The position numbers were made by a program, and so were the translations under genes. The notes under the pieces are model-generated. The model was given only the letters and a program-made list of their open reading frames with translations, made no database searches and was not told the origin of the DNA. 64,000 nucleotides of DNA, taken from assembly GCA_013365325.1 (NCBI GenBank), contig JABVXV010000330.1, forward strand, positions 1 through 64,000, read 5' to 3'. The DNA is from Dipetalonema caudispina (lineage: Eukaryota > Nematoda > Chromadorea > Rhabditida > Onchocercidae). This document shows positions 1 through 11,676 of this stretch, in pieces; position 1 is the first letter of the stretch, and each line of letters opens with the position of its first letter.

Positions 1-207
1 GCAACTGAGTAATTGATTTCTGGAAGATTAATATGTTAAATTAATGGGAATTGTATGCATAGTCGAGGAAATAGATTCTCAAATATATCCTACATATTTT
101 GCTGAAGATAATTAGATTTTGCTGGTGTAGCATGAATGAACCATAAAATTCAGAGCTTTAGAATTCTAGCGAGGTCTGATGATGTGGATCCATAAACAAT
201 TATTTAG

Positions 208-3200
208 TGGAATTTTGAAAGGTTGTTCCAAGCGATTGTAAGATTAGTTCTGTATTGGTGGCGTACCACAACTGAAGTAATAATTAATCAGCTGCATACG
301 TCATTTCATACTGCAGGCACTGAGATAAGTCAATGGAGTATGAAAACGAATGATCGTGGCCATACAAGGAGTCGCCACGCTGATTCAGTTTTATGCTCTT
401 ATCATTTTGAAAATCAGCGTTGTTGTGGATGTCCAAATTGTCTGAAACTGATCCTGAAAACTGCATCCTGGAAACCCGAAAAGCTTTGCGTTTTTCACTG
501 TAATGATTGTGGTGGCACGACAATTCGAGAAATTCGATCTTTGTATATTGATCGAAGGCCAAGGCAATCGTATTCGATGAATCAAATGCAGCATGAATGG
601 CAATGCTCTCATTGTGACTTCTCGAATTCTGATTCTGGCACAATCTCAATCCATAAAAATACTAATTTGCTTGATGCTGAAAATTTATATAGTCAGAGTC
701 AAACGATATCCAACACTTCAGTATTCACTTCTGCATCCGATCTCTACAAACAGTTTGCTCCTTCCTGTTCTTATCATTCTCAGAAGTGTTATCTTTCAAT
801 ACCATCTAACTCAGTACAAGGCAAAAATAGCAAGAAGGGTAGTAAAAATTTGGAAAAGTGCGCGAAGAATGATGAATGCGATTGTCTGGTAATAGGCAAA
901 TCGCAGATCGGATCACCATTTATGCATAGATCAAAAATTGAAATGGAAGAAGTAAAATGGATGACACCTCAGGAAACATCAATTGTCAAACCAACTAATG
1001 CTGTTACTGCAATGGCATCATTGAAAGGTTGAATAGATTTCCTACTAACTGTTTTCTGAACTTACTTATTGAGGCTAAAAGTTAAATTAACTTCTTATAA
1101 CAAAAGCGAAAAAATTGCGGTATAAGTTGTATCGGACAATTTCACAACATCACTACAGTGACTGTATGGTAGTGAAAGAGTAAGATCACTTCTTCTAGAT
1201 GATTAATTAATATTCATCTTAATGTCTGCTACTTAGTAAGCTTCAATTAATGTTAGCACCGTTTGAACACATAAAAATAAAAAAAAACCTAAATGAGTAA
1301 CATATCGTTAGAATTTTAGAGTAGTGCTCCTTCTTTCATATCGTCTAATAAATGCCATAAGATAAAAAATATTTTCATCTGTCACTGATAGTATTCTCTG
1401 GCTTGATGCTACGAAATAAAATATCAGGAATTGATTGGATGTTTATGAACTATGTTATTTATCAATTTAGTAACTTGTTGCTTTACTAATAAATTCATAT
1501 TTTGAGTTAGTTCAAGTGTAAACTGTTACAAAAAAGGAAAAAAAATTATAGCCTCACCTACACGGAACAAGTCACCGCTAAGTTCAGTGTCAGTTGAGGG
1601 AAGCGAAGGTAAGTATCTTGTAATACTTCTTAATGGCTGCAATCTATAACTTCATTCTTGAATCATTCATTTTTGAATTATTTGTATGATTTGATTGTAA
1701 TATAATGTGTGCTGTTGTGTTTGATATTATTAAGATACATGCTGAATAACATTTTAAAGTAATACAATGTGGTTAGCATTTTATAAAAACTTGTTAAGAT
1801 TTACAAATGACGACATGTAAGGCACAACCAAAAATGAAATTACAGCGTACCGCAAAATGGACGACGGATTCAATGCAAACTGACATGTGTAGAGGTACTT
1901 CATGGTATCATTAAAATTTTATTCACGTTTAGTTAATATAACTTTCCAACTGAGTCGAATGCTATTCCTAAGGAAATGAAGCTGATGAGATTATAAGATG
2001 AGAGAATGAATTTAGATGAAATTGAATCGAATCCAAATGAACGAATGGAAAATGAAAAATCATTAGATAGTGCACTATTGCTGACTCCTACTGCAGGTTT
2101 TTATCGCTATATAAAACTATCATTATTATATTATTTCCTCTGTAGAATTCGAAATATCCAACAAGTCACAATATAAACGCTGCTAGATAATTCTTAATTT
2201 GTCATCAATTTTAAAGCATAAAGAATAAGTTCTAAACAATCATTTCGATATTAGCCAAAGTTGGGCAAAAGTTTAATAACCGGACAGTTATTAACAGAAG
2301 TGATCGCCGATCGCTGGGATATGGGGTACAATATCAGAACAGAAAAAGCATTCTCGATTGATCCATTACAAACCACTTTCGAGTTAAAATGTGATGTGAT
2401 TGAGCCAAGCAAAGAGATCCTGAAAACAGTGAAACAAATAAGTGAAACAGGTACGCCTTGGGTTTTTTAGTTCCAAATTCATTTCAAGTTGACATAGATT
2501 GGTTTTTATAAAATTCAAGATTCCTAAAAAGGAATTTTGTGATTCTAAGGAATGAAACTATTTCATATTTATTCAACTCTCCAAATTTTGCGTCAGTATT
2601 TTCATGAACTTCCATTGAGAAAGAAAAAATATAAATACGTCTGAAAAGAATATCTTTAGAAGTCTTTATTTTTCGTAATGAAACTATTGTTTCCTTTACA
2701 ATCTGAAAGGAATAACAGATTTCAAAAATTTTGGTTGAAAAGAACATTATAATTTTTACTTCTTCTTGTACAGTTTATTTAAATTCTAATGTTTTAAATG
2801 GAGGAAAATTTCAATGTTTCTTCCTGCAGATCTTTCAAATTTCAAAGCAGAATATACAACGTGTAGCAAGTTCGATAGAGGTTTATATCTAAACTTTCAA
2901 TTTGATTAGCTCCCTGTCGGAGAAATTTTGAATATATTCATAAACTTGTCACGAAAAGCATAGCAAATCTGCTTGTAAAAATTATATGCACGATAATTAG
3001 CGTAAAAGAATGTTGGTGGTGTATTCTGTGTCACCAAAAAAAAAAAGATTTTTAACATTTAAGAAATTTTCAAATTCCAAGTTTCAAAATAGTCGAAATT
3101 GCCACTAGTCCAAAAATTGTAATTAATCAAAGCCCTGAAAGGAAACTTTCAAAAAATTCGTGAAAAGACGATGGTCTGCCTAATTATGTAGAAGATGCAT

Positions 3201-6200
3201 GCTTCAAGAATTACCATATTCATTATAATTAATAACTGTACTAATTGGCATTTATACAGTAGGGCAAACTAGTCTCCGTATAATCAATTCAATTTCATCC
3301 ACCTGCGAAAGCAACGTTTGAATTAATTTCGAAAATTCTTAAAGAATTTTTTAAACGGTTTGGTCGAAAATTTTGTGCAATCAAACTATGAAATCTTCAG
3401 ATTTCTTGAAGGCTAAATTTCTTAGTGTATTCCCAGTGAATTACTAATTACAATAACACTGCTAAATCCAACAGAGTTAGCAAATTGTAAGGAGCTTATT
3501 ATCTATCGGATCAGGTTTCTTGTCAAATTCGTAATTCTTTATTTTCATCAGATAGTGAAAAAGCAATACGTTTGGATTGATTTATTTCAGATCGTTACGT
3601 GACTTTGGACGTTGTAAAAGGGAGTTCAGAGAAAGAAACTCTTGACCACATATCCGGTAGCCTTGATTTGGCTGAATCAAGAGACACGACTCACAATTCT
3701 TCGGTAATTCAGATCAGATTTCAGAATGAATTTGACCTCGTAGTTAAATTGCAAAAAAAATTAACTAAATTTTAAATTTAATTATTAATCTTCTAGAAAC
3801 ATTTTCCTCACGAACTGTAGTTGGAAATCTGATGGTTAAAACTGTTGATTTGATGCGGGAAAAAATTATTTTTAGAAGTTTTTGTTTGATTAAAAACTTA
3901 CCGATCTAAAATAGTAATTTTTGCTCCTTAACTGATAAAGACATAAATCTTTTTTCATTTGGAAATACTAAAATTTTTCGTCAGATTAACAGCAACGGTG
4001 TTTCTACAGCAAAGTCGACATTTATTGTTGCCGGTAGTTTGTCATCACTGACTGGTCATACCCGAAATTCCAACTTTCCAATGGCGAATTTAAAAGCAGG
4101 CCGTTCAGACGAAAAGAAGTGTGATACCCCCACGGTTACTGCAACATCTTCTCCACCGCGATACATTATGTTGCAATCAACAACGGATAGTTCCGGATAC
4201 ATTCCATCATCCTATCATTATCGTACACCCACACAGATAGAGTCAAATACAGATTCTCAATACACTCCACCATACATGGCTCCAACTATTTCGTCTGCTA
4301 TGAAAATGAAACAAAGACGGTATATCTCTTCGGAGCCGTCCTTGTGCACTCCTCGTCGACAAAATTCAGTTTCAACGGGATTACGTACTGCCGCTTCTTT
4401 CACACTATCAAGGAATAGGAGAAGTCATCAATCGACCTTGCGTTTATGGCAACGAACGACATCACAACCATTACCAAAAATGTGTCGCAAGGAACGCTTC
4501 GTTAACAGTTCTGAGAGGGTGTTACACACTGCGGAATACATTACAGCAAATGAATCGAATCAACAAAATTTGCAACGAATATCACCACAGCCATCTTCGG
4601 GAGTCGCTCGTCGTTCCTCACATCGTGGCGGATTGTACCGTAACTATTTAAAAGAGTTATTTTGGGATCGAATATCATCAAGATGTGATGGAGTATCGCG
4701 GAAGGAAGATCAAGCAGTAAATTCAGCAATGGATGTTCAAAATGCACAGACTGAGACGTCACTGTATTTGGAGCAGTTATCAAAAAGAAATTCATATCAG
4801 GAGGAAACTTCTCCACTTCATCTTGGCCGAGGTCATTTGCAACAAGAAGATCAGGTACATAATGACATTCCAACACCCAGTCTTTGTACAGCTCAAGTGA
4901 AAACACCACGTGGTTGGCAGCGAACATTTTCACGTGTACCGTGCAAGATTTCACGTCTTGACCGTTTCGCACCACAATTCGTAGAAGCTGTTTCTGCACA
5001 AGTATGGATAACCGAATCACCGCAGCAAATTGTACCGTTAGCACAGTCTCCGCATTATGCATCATCAAAAATCGATAAATACAACATTTGGCAGTGGGTT
5101 TCTTCTAATTCACCTCAGAGAATTTCTCGTTTTAAACGTTTCTGGAGATCGCAAATCAAAAATACGAAATCCGTCTCAGAACCATCACAATGTATCTCAC
5201 AGCTGGAAAAATCTGCAGATCAATTTGCTTCTATGGAACCAGGAATCTCTCGAGGAGTGGTTTGGAAACGAACAATTTCCAAATCGTTACCAAAAGTTTC
5301 ACGTCTTCATCGTTTTCCAGTTCCAGAGAATTCAGCATCGAAAATTTCTCAAAACAGTCCTCGTTCCGGACGATATGAACAACAAGTTTCCGAGGATTCC
5401 CTTGCAACACAAACATCACTGTCCAATGCGCCGAAACTTTTTGCTACCTTATCGATCCCCCTACAGCAAAGTTTATTCTGTGAGCAATCAAAACTGACAC
5501 CTTTACAAAAAGTTTCTAGCAAGAACAATCATTCATCTCTACATACATCCCATTTACGATCATTGGAAGTATCTTCGACGGAAAGTTTATTTTCTGGAGA
5601 ACTGTCAGAGAAACGTTCGAACTTCAAAAATACACCATTGTGTAAAGCTTCCAATTCGGAGTGCTCCCAGAAAAATGCTCCATCGATTTCACGTACGATT
5701 GAAATACAATCGTCAGAAGAATTAATGTTGCCTGATGTGGTATCTTATGGCGGATCACTATGGAAACGATCTAAATCTATACTGCAAAGAACTTCTCGTT
5801 TTGGGCGTTTTCAGAGAAGAACTTCATCGGCCTCAAATATCGCCTCAACAAAATCATGCGAGGCACCCACGATATCCAATGTCTTATTTTCCAAAGTACC
5901 AATGAGAAAAAGATCAAAAATGTCAAAGTTGTTCCGAAGAACTTCTCGTTTTGATCGTTTTCCAAAAAATACCTTATCAAATTTAAGCACTGCTCGAGTA
6001 AAGTCATCGTTTACACCAATTCTTCCGGAGACTTCATCTTCTAAAGAATCGTTGAGTGAACGATCAAAATCAACACCATCTCGGAAATTTTGTCGTCAAA
6101 GTTACTTTTTACCTTCTAGATATCTGGCATCTTCTTCATGCATTTGGAATCGATTAACGGTGGAATCAATGCAGAAGAATTCTCGTACTGAGCGCTTCCA

Positions 6201-8210
6201 GAATTCTGCTTCAGTGGATCTGCGTACGGCGAAAACTCGACCATCAAGTCCATCCTTGTTTTCTAATATTTCTCTGATTCCATCAAGAGGAGGAAGTTTG
6301 TGGATGCAAATGAAAGCCATTCAGTCAAAAAATATTTCACGGTTTTGCCATTACCACTCTGATTTTCAAGAAGTTACAATGAATATATCCAATCCTTGGA
6401 AGAAAGAGGATATGAATATGTTGGGTAGAAGTTCTCGTTTCAAGCGCTTCCAGGACAATTTTTCACCGAATACACATACGGCGCAGTCCATCCTTTCACA
6501 AAATTTATCAGCCAAAAGATTCTTGAAAAAGCGAACAAAACGAAAAGTACCTCACAGAATTTCACGTGAGGAACGTTTTAAAACTGACCATATTCCTTCT
6601 GAATTGACTAGCAGTGCAAACTACTGCCATTACGATAACAATTCTCTCTGCAGTGATTCTCCAGCGCACTCATTACTTACCGCCCAACAACGATCACCAG
6701 AACAATCCTTAATCTCTGATCCACCGACTAATACAGATTCATCTGAGGATACGTTCCTGACCGATAGTTCTGAACAGGCCATGGATTCTAACCGGAACCA
6801 GCAATTGGAACAGCAAATCAGTTACAAGGAACAATTTGAAAACCGTACTCCCGCCAGTTTAAATATATTAAACGAAACTAAGGAAGGAAGAAATAGCGAA
6901 TCACGGGACAGTGCAGCAATTCAGCAAACACAACCGATTTCATATTTAGATCGTACAGAAGGACAATATTTCGACAGTGAGTGGATTTCTTTGATTTCAA
7001 ATTTTGACTGTAAATGGGAATTATTTAAAACAATGCTTCTTTGAAGATTTTTACGGTTAAACAGATTATTGAAAATTACTTCTTGAAAATAAATTTTTCG
7101 TTAAAATGTCTACAGGATTTAACATGTATTTATTTCATTTTTCATCAAATTCTTTCATTTTTTGCAGATCGTACATTCCCAACTGAGAAGAAGATGACAA
7201 GATCAGAATTGGTCGCTGCTGGTGGTGCTTCAGCTACTAAAGGTATAGGATATCATATAATTTCATGTAAGGGATGAATTTATTCAAATAGAAGATTATT
7301 GGTGACTGTCATATAGCTAATGTAAACGCTTCAAGGCGTGTTGTCTCTTTTTAATTTAGTTATTATCTCTTCTTTCTTAAGTAGGGAACTCTGGTACCGG
7401 ATCACACTTGATCTGATTCGGTACAACTAATTTTGGATTGGATCGGAGTCTCTATAGCAGCACGATTTTGATTCCATTTCGGGTAAAATTAATTATTTTA
7501 GATGCATCTTTCAATTGTGAAGTTCTACGACCAACAAAACGAGAAGGTAATGAAAGTAATATGGAAGGTTGAGAAAGAAAATTTCTTTAATTAATTAAGC
7601 TACTAGTAAGGTTTGCAATGATAAAAGTTATCAATTTTCGTTTTTTGAATTTATTTAGCATTTTTTTACTTAATTTTCTTCATTTTCGTTTATTATGTTT
7701 GTAAATGCATAATTAGTGCTCTCACTATATGATACGGATTTTAGTTCCACTCATTTTATTTTTGAAATGAATTTATTTGAAAGGCCTTCTCAACGCTATT
7801 TAAAAATTTTGAAATAATTCAGAAATACAAGCAGCAATTGTTAAAGAAACTGGTCCACATACTGCTTCCATTCAATTGCACGGGACCAATTCAGAATGTA
7901 TGGCACCTGGCAACACCGTTTTGGTACGTTTTTTTGAGTTCATTATGTATAATGTTGGAACAAAAAAGATTTATGGATTTTAATTTATTTCAAAATTCCT
8001 ACAATTTTTCAATCCTACCATCATAAAACATTTAGCACTTCGAGAATTACTTTTGAAAAAATGCAAAAGTTTTAGAGCTGTCGTGAAATACATATTGCTT
8101 TGCAAACCAAATTTCAACCGATGAAGCTCTGTTTGAAGGGAATTACAACATCCAAGAAAGTTTGCGTTCAACGAATTATCGTGAATGGTAGCGAAGTATA
8201 TCACCGATAG
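208..8210 (+). CDS. Unrecognised large Ser/Arg-rich repeat protein (5' end uncertain)
   Basis: I do not recognise the family. Exons that join in phase: 208(or ATG 340)-1027, 1552-1608, 1799-1894, 1998-2096, a poorly resolved exon about 2255-2450, 2830-2880, 3591-3703, 3985-6976, 7168-7242, 7502-7546, 7823-7923, 8076-8210 (TAG). The product is about 1,550 residues. The first exon holds clustered cysteines (CCGCPNC, then CNDCGG and WQCSHC about 45 residues later) that could bind zinc. The 997-codon exon carries about eleven degenerate units with an SRxxRF core. The last three exons encode a Cys-containing beta-rich stretch that faintly resembles a PLAT-type sandwich. Most introns are phase 1. 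The join into the 2255-2450 exon is not clean: position 2255 gives phase 0, while an extra mini-exon 2146-2164 plus a start at 2271 would restore phase. Exons upstream of the window are possible. The gene is convergent with the START gene. Confidence 0.7.
4440..6580 (+). repeat. Degenerate protein repeat, consensus W-K-R ... S-R-x-x-R-F ... T-A
   Basis: These are coding repeats inside the large exon. The core octet appears near 4477 (KMCRKERF), 4948 (KISRLDRF), 5119 (RISRFKRF), 5296 (KVSRLHRF), 5788 (RTSRFGRF), 5938 (RTSRFDRF), 6175 (KNSRTERF), 6331 (degenerate NISRFCHY), 6427 (RSSRFKRF) and 6556 (RISREERF). About 12 residues before the core there is usually W or L followed by K/Q/E-R, and often a T-A pair follows some 12 residues after it (LHTAEY, LSTARV, LRTAKT, THTAQS). 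Further weak units lie near 4660 and 6070. Spacing varies from about 30 to 160 codons, so these are old diverged units rather than a recent tandem array. Confidence 0.75.
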
Positions 8211-8749
8211 AATCCAATAACAGTAACTGTAAAAAGCTTTTGTTTAACAAAAGCACCTAACTAAATGATGCTGCCAATGATTATTATGCTTGTCTTTGCT
8301 TTATCTATAATAATAACTGCCTATTTCTCTTCTAAAGCATACTTTATGATTATTTCCATCTGAACAACAGCTACCTCACATGAACGTGTATAGCTTAGAA
8401 ATTCTCTAACTTATAGAATAATGAGTTACCATCAACACATAATTATTGTGTAATAGGAAGCGTACTTAAAAAAGCGGAAATTATAGTCCTATCATACTTC
8501 ACGCCGCGTGCCATGTTGATAAGTTTGCTTTGAAAAAAAAAAAAAATTTTCCTCTTTCTCTGTAACTTCTGCATTAAAATGAAAATTAAGTTTGATGTGA
8601 TCATACAGTCGGACAGAAGGACTTTTTTCTCCCATCCCTGGCCACAAACTTTGCGTTTGATATACATTCCACTGTATGACTTTTAATACATATATGCAAT
8701 AGACACGCATAGATCAAGTTTATACATTGATTGCATCATATAACGAATT
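8211..8749. other. Convergent intergenic spacer
   Basis: This lies between the 3' ends of the large repeat-protein gene and the START gene. It is AT-rich, with an A13 run near 8529-8541. I see no coding exon, RNA gene or repeat. Confidence 0.6.
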
Positions 8750-10116
8750 TTAATCTTCAACTGTATCTGATGTTTTCATGGTTTCCTGTGATCGGTTTCT
8801 TTCTTGCAATTTCTGCACATTTTTTCGAGCAAACATCGAATCACGATGTAACATATACGCAATGCAAGTGTCGATTAAGCGTTGAGGTAAACTAATCTTT
8901 GGATTCACACAGATTGCATAATCGATGCGTGTTTTCCGTGAATCCGGTGAATGTGGGGAAAATCGTCCGGCACCAAGCAACATTTCAGCACTGTTTGTCA
9001 AAATGATAAGATTTAATTGAAAGAGCTGTCATTTGATAGAAGGCAACATCGGCTCAGTACATTCATTATTCCTTTTAAAGTGAAGAGAGTAAAGTTAGGA
9101 TAAAGTTTCGAAGTTGCGAATAACTTTCAAGGATTTAGGAACCTATAGTTACGTACCGTACTTTGCTTTTCACTTTAGGTATTTCATCGATTTCAAAGCT
9201 TCTTGCAGCTACATAAATTGTGGATCCAATTTTCCGATACAATCGACACGCCAAAAATTCACGACCCTTTATGAACATGATATCTGTTGTTGCGTACTAA
9301 AATTTTACTGTGCTTAATTTAGCTTTTCGAAAACATTTTTAGGAGTGTTTCATTATTTTCTTTTTCGAAAAAGTGAAATCAACCTTAAGAATATCACAAT
9401 GTGAAGTTAACTTTTCAATTCTTTCCATGTAAGCAAAGTTAGGATTCCATAATGGCGTTTTTGTAATCTTCTCCCAATGATCATAGAACAAGTTTTGAAC
9501 TGTTTCGTTGAAAATTATCTAAATGAATCAAAAATTTAACTTTCTGATGCACTTATTAAAAATAGCAGTACGTGTACTATTACAACTATAAGGTATAACT
9601 TACCTTTAAAGTAAATATTTTTCCTATTTCAAACTGTTTGGAGTAGACCTTCTCACCATTTTTTTCATACGAATTTTTCCAACCTTCTCTTGTCTCAAAA
9701 CTAGGACTTGCGCATAGGTCCAACAGTAATTTCATTGCACTTTCCGCTTTTTTAAATGCATCCGAGTACTACAAATCAATGTTTTCTTTTAATTTAAAAA
9801 TATAAAGGCTGTCGAAATCGAATCTGAGCTTAATTGTGTGTACACCAATGAGAAGGTCAGTGTGATTAAAGAAGATTTACCTTCGACAATTTCGACTGAA
9901 ACAGAGAAAGTTATCTAAAGATGAATGTGTAAGTGATGCGCATCCTTGATGAAGCAGAAAAAGCCTTACTCTTGCTTTACTTAACCAACAAACAATGACA
10001 AGTATAGGTAAGCAAAGTTAAGTCCTTGTTAAGATGTGTAAATATCTGCAACGACCTACTTTATTCAGTCTTGTAGGCAGCGTTTCGCTCAAGCCGCCCA
10101 CATCAATCGTAGTCAT
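8750..10116 (-). CDS. START-domain lipid-transfer protein (STARD3/MLN64-like START)
   Basis: Complete minus-strand model of six exons: 10116-10060, 9895-9881 (15 nt), 9768-9604, 9518-9384, 9296-9157, 8990-8750. All are in phase, giving 250 residues. After about 30 residues the protein is one START fold: NGEKVYSKQFEIGKIFTLK (first strands), PLWNPN (the W-N-P turn typical of START), KGREFLACRLYRK (the R-D/E-F...R strand) and a C-terminal amphipathic helix from ISLPQRLIDTC onward. START proteins hold a sterol or phospholipid in a hydrophobic tunnel and move it between membranes. There is no signal peptide and no membrane segment, so this is a soluble cytosolic form without the MENTAL membrane domain of vertebrate STARD3. 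The start is the only ATG giving an in-phase first exon with a consensus GTAGGT donor. The ligand cannot be read from the sequence. Confidence 0.88.
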
Positions 10117-11676
10117 AACTAAAATGAACGATTTGTTATTAGAAATTATCTTTTTTGTATTAAATTTCATTCAGTAGTTTTGCATATTTGTGAAAAAAGT
10201 TTTCGTTGCGTACATATAAATTTAGCTGCTTCATTTGTGAAATGACCGATGAAAGAAGGATAATATGGTAAGAGAAGCTAAGATGATGTACCGAGGTATC
10301 AAATGTCACTTCCATGTCTTACTAAGTGAGTTTACGAATCGGTAAATGAAGAAGCAGTTTGGAAGGAAAATTCATGCTTCATTGTTTCAGAATAAGTCGA
10401 GTGTCAGGAAGTTAGGATTCTCTACATCCTTCTCTTATACTCCACTAAATTTTTTCTCCCATCATACATTATTCCTTTTTTTCTGCCGCTTTTACCTTCC
10501 TATAAATCTTATTTCGGAATACGAAAATCTTTTCCCTCGTATCCTTTCACCTTGCAAATATCCGTCCTCCAAAATAGACTAACTACAAAAGCTCTCCAAA
10601 GCATTTTCAGTTAGTCTTTCATGTAATACCATCGAATCAGCATTTTACTAACTATCAAACATACTTTACTAATGAAGAGAATATATTAAAATCGACTAAA
10701 CATTATAATAAATTAAGTAGCCATTCGAACACTGCATGCATCCTGCATCCTGCACCATCAAATTTAAATAAACAAACATGAAAAGGTATGCTGCCTTAAA
10801 TTCAACTGTCCAGTGGCTGTCGATAAGGAGATGATTGGAGTATCTTTTCACTCACTGTTGTCATCAATCATCAATTTGTTAAATGATTTTGCTAAAACCG
10901 CCGAAACCATTAACAATTATCATAGTACCACTACTTCTATTACCACCACACAATTTCTATGACAATAAAGCGTGAACGTAGCGGTAGAAGGCAGAAATTG
11001 GATATTTTCAAACTGGATTCTTGTAATCACATTTCTTCATTTCATTCTGTCTGGAAGAATGCTCATTACATGCAATATTCTTCTGTTTTTTTTTTCTTTT
11101 TTTTTTGCAATGTAATTAATTAGCTGACATTCATCCAATTTATACTGTTACTGTTCACAAATTTCGCAGATTTAAATTCAAGAAACAAACTCACAAGGTT
11201 GATTGCAATCCTCTTCGATATCCTTCGATATTCTCATCACACATTTTTTTGCAAGTATGGTACAGCTTGACAATATTGCAAATTTCTTTTCTTGGTTATT
11301 TGACAATGTAAAGTAGTTTTCGTAACCTCATATTTAAAGCCCATTTAATAGAATACCATTTCGATCTTTGGTTTTTACTTTTTCCCAAGAGAATTTGAAA
11401 TCTGCCATTTGCTATTTAAAAAGATTTGCTTGAGTATTAATAAATGGATTTTTTTTTAAAGCCCTAATTTTTAGCTAACATACAAATGAGGATGACGTGA
11501 TGAATATTTATTATTTATTACAGGCTTTAAATCGTTCTGGATTTCTTTTGAAAAGATTACAACAAAACACTACCACCTATCATTTTGGGCCAGATCGTTT
11601 CATTTTCCATATACACCTGCACGTTCCACTAAACCAACCTGAATCGGATTGCAGAAAACACTGTTAGCTGTGCCTG
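10117..11676. other. Divergent intergenic region (START gene / astacin gene)
   Basis: This is the likely shared upstream region of two divergently transcribed genes. It contains T-rich tracts near 11087-11106 and a short CATCCTGCATCCTGCACC direct repeat near 10739. I see no supported gene. A 78-codon open frame at 10346 has no splice partner or recognisable motif. Confidence 0.5.

Noticed and set aside
284..649. 121-codon minus frame opposite the first exon of the repeat protein
   Set aside because: It overlaps a plus-strand exon that splices in phase to several others, so it is an antisense shadow.
4541..5068. 175-codon minus frame, and a 146-codon plus frame at 5057-5497
   Set aside because: Both lie inside the 3 kb coding exon in other frames, and their composition follows from the repeat codons.
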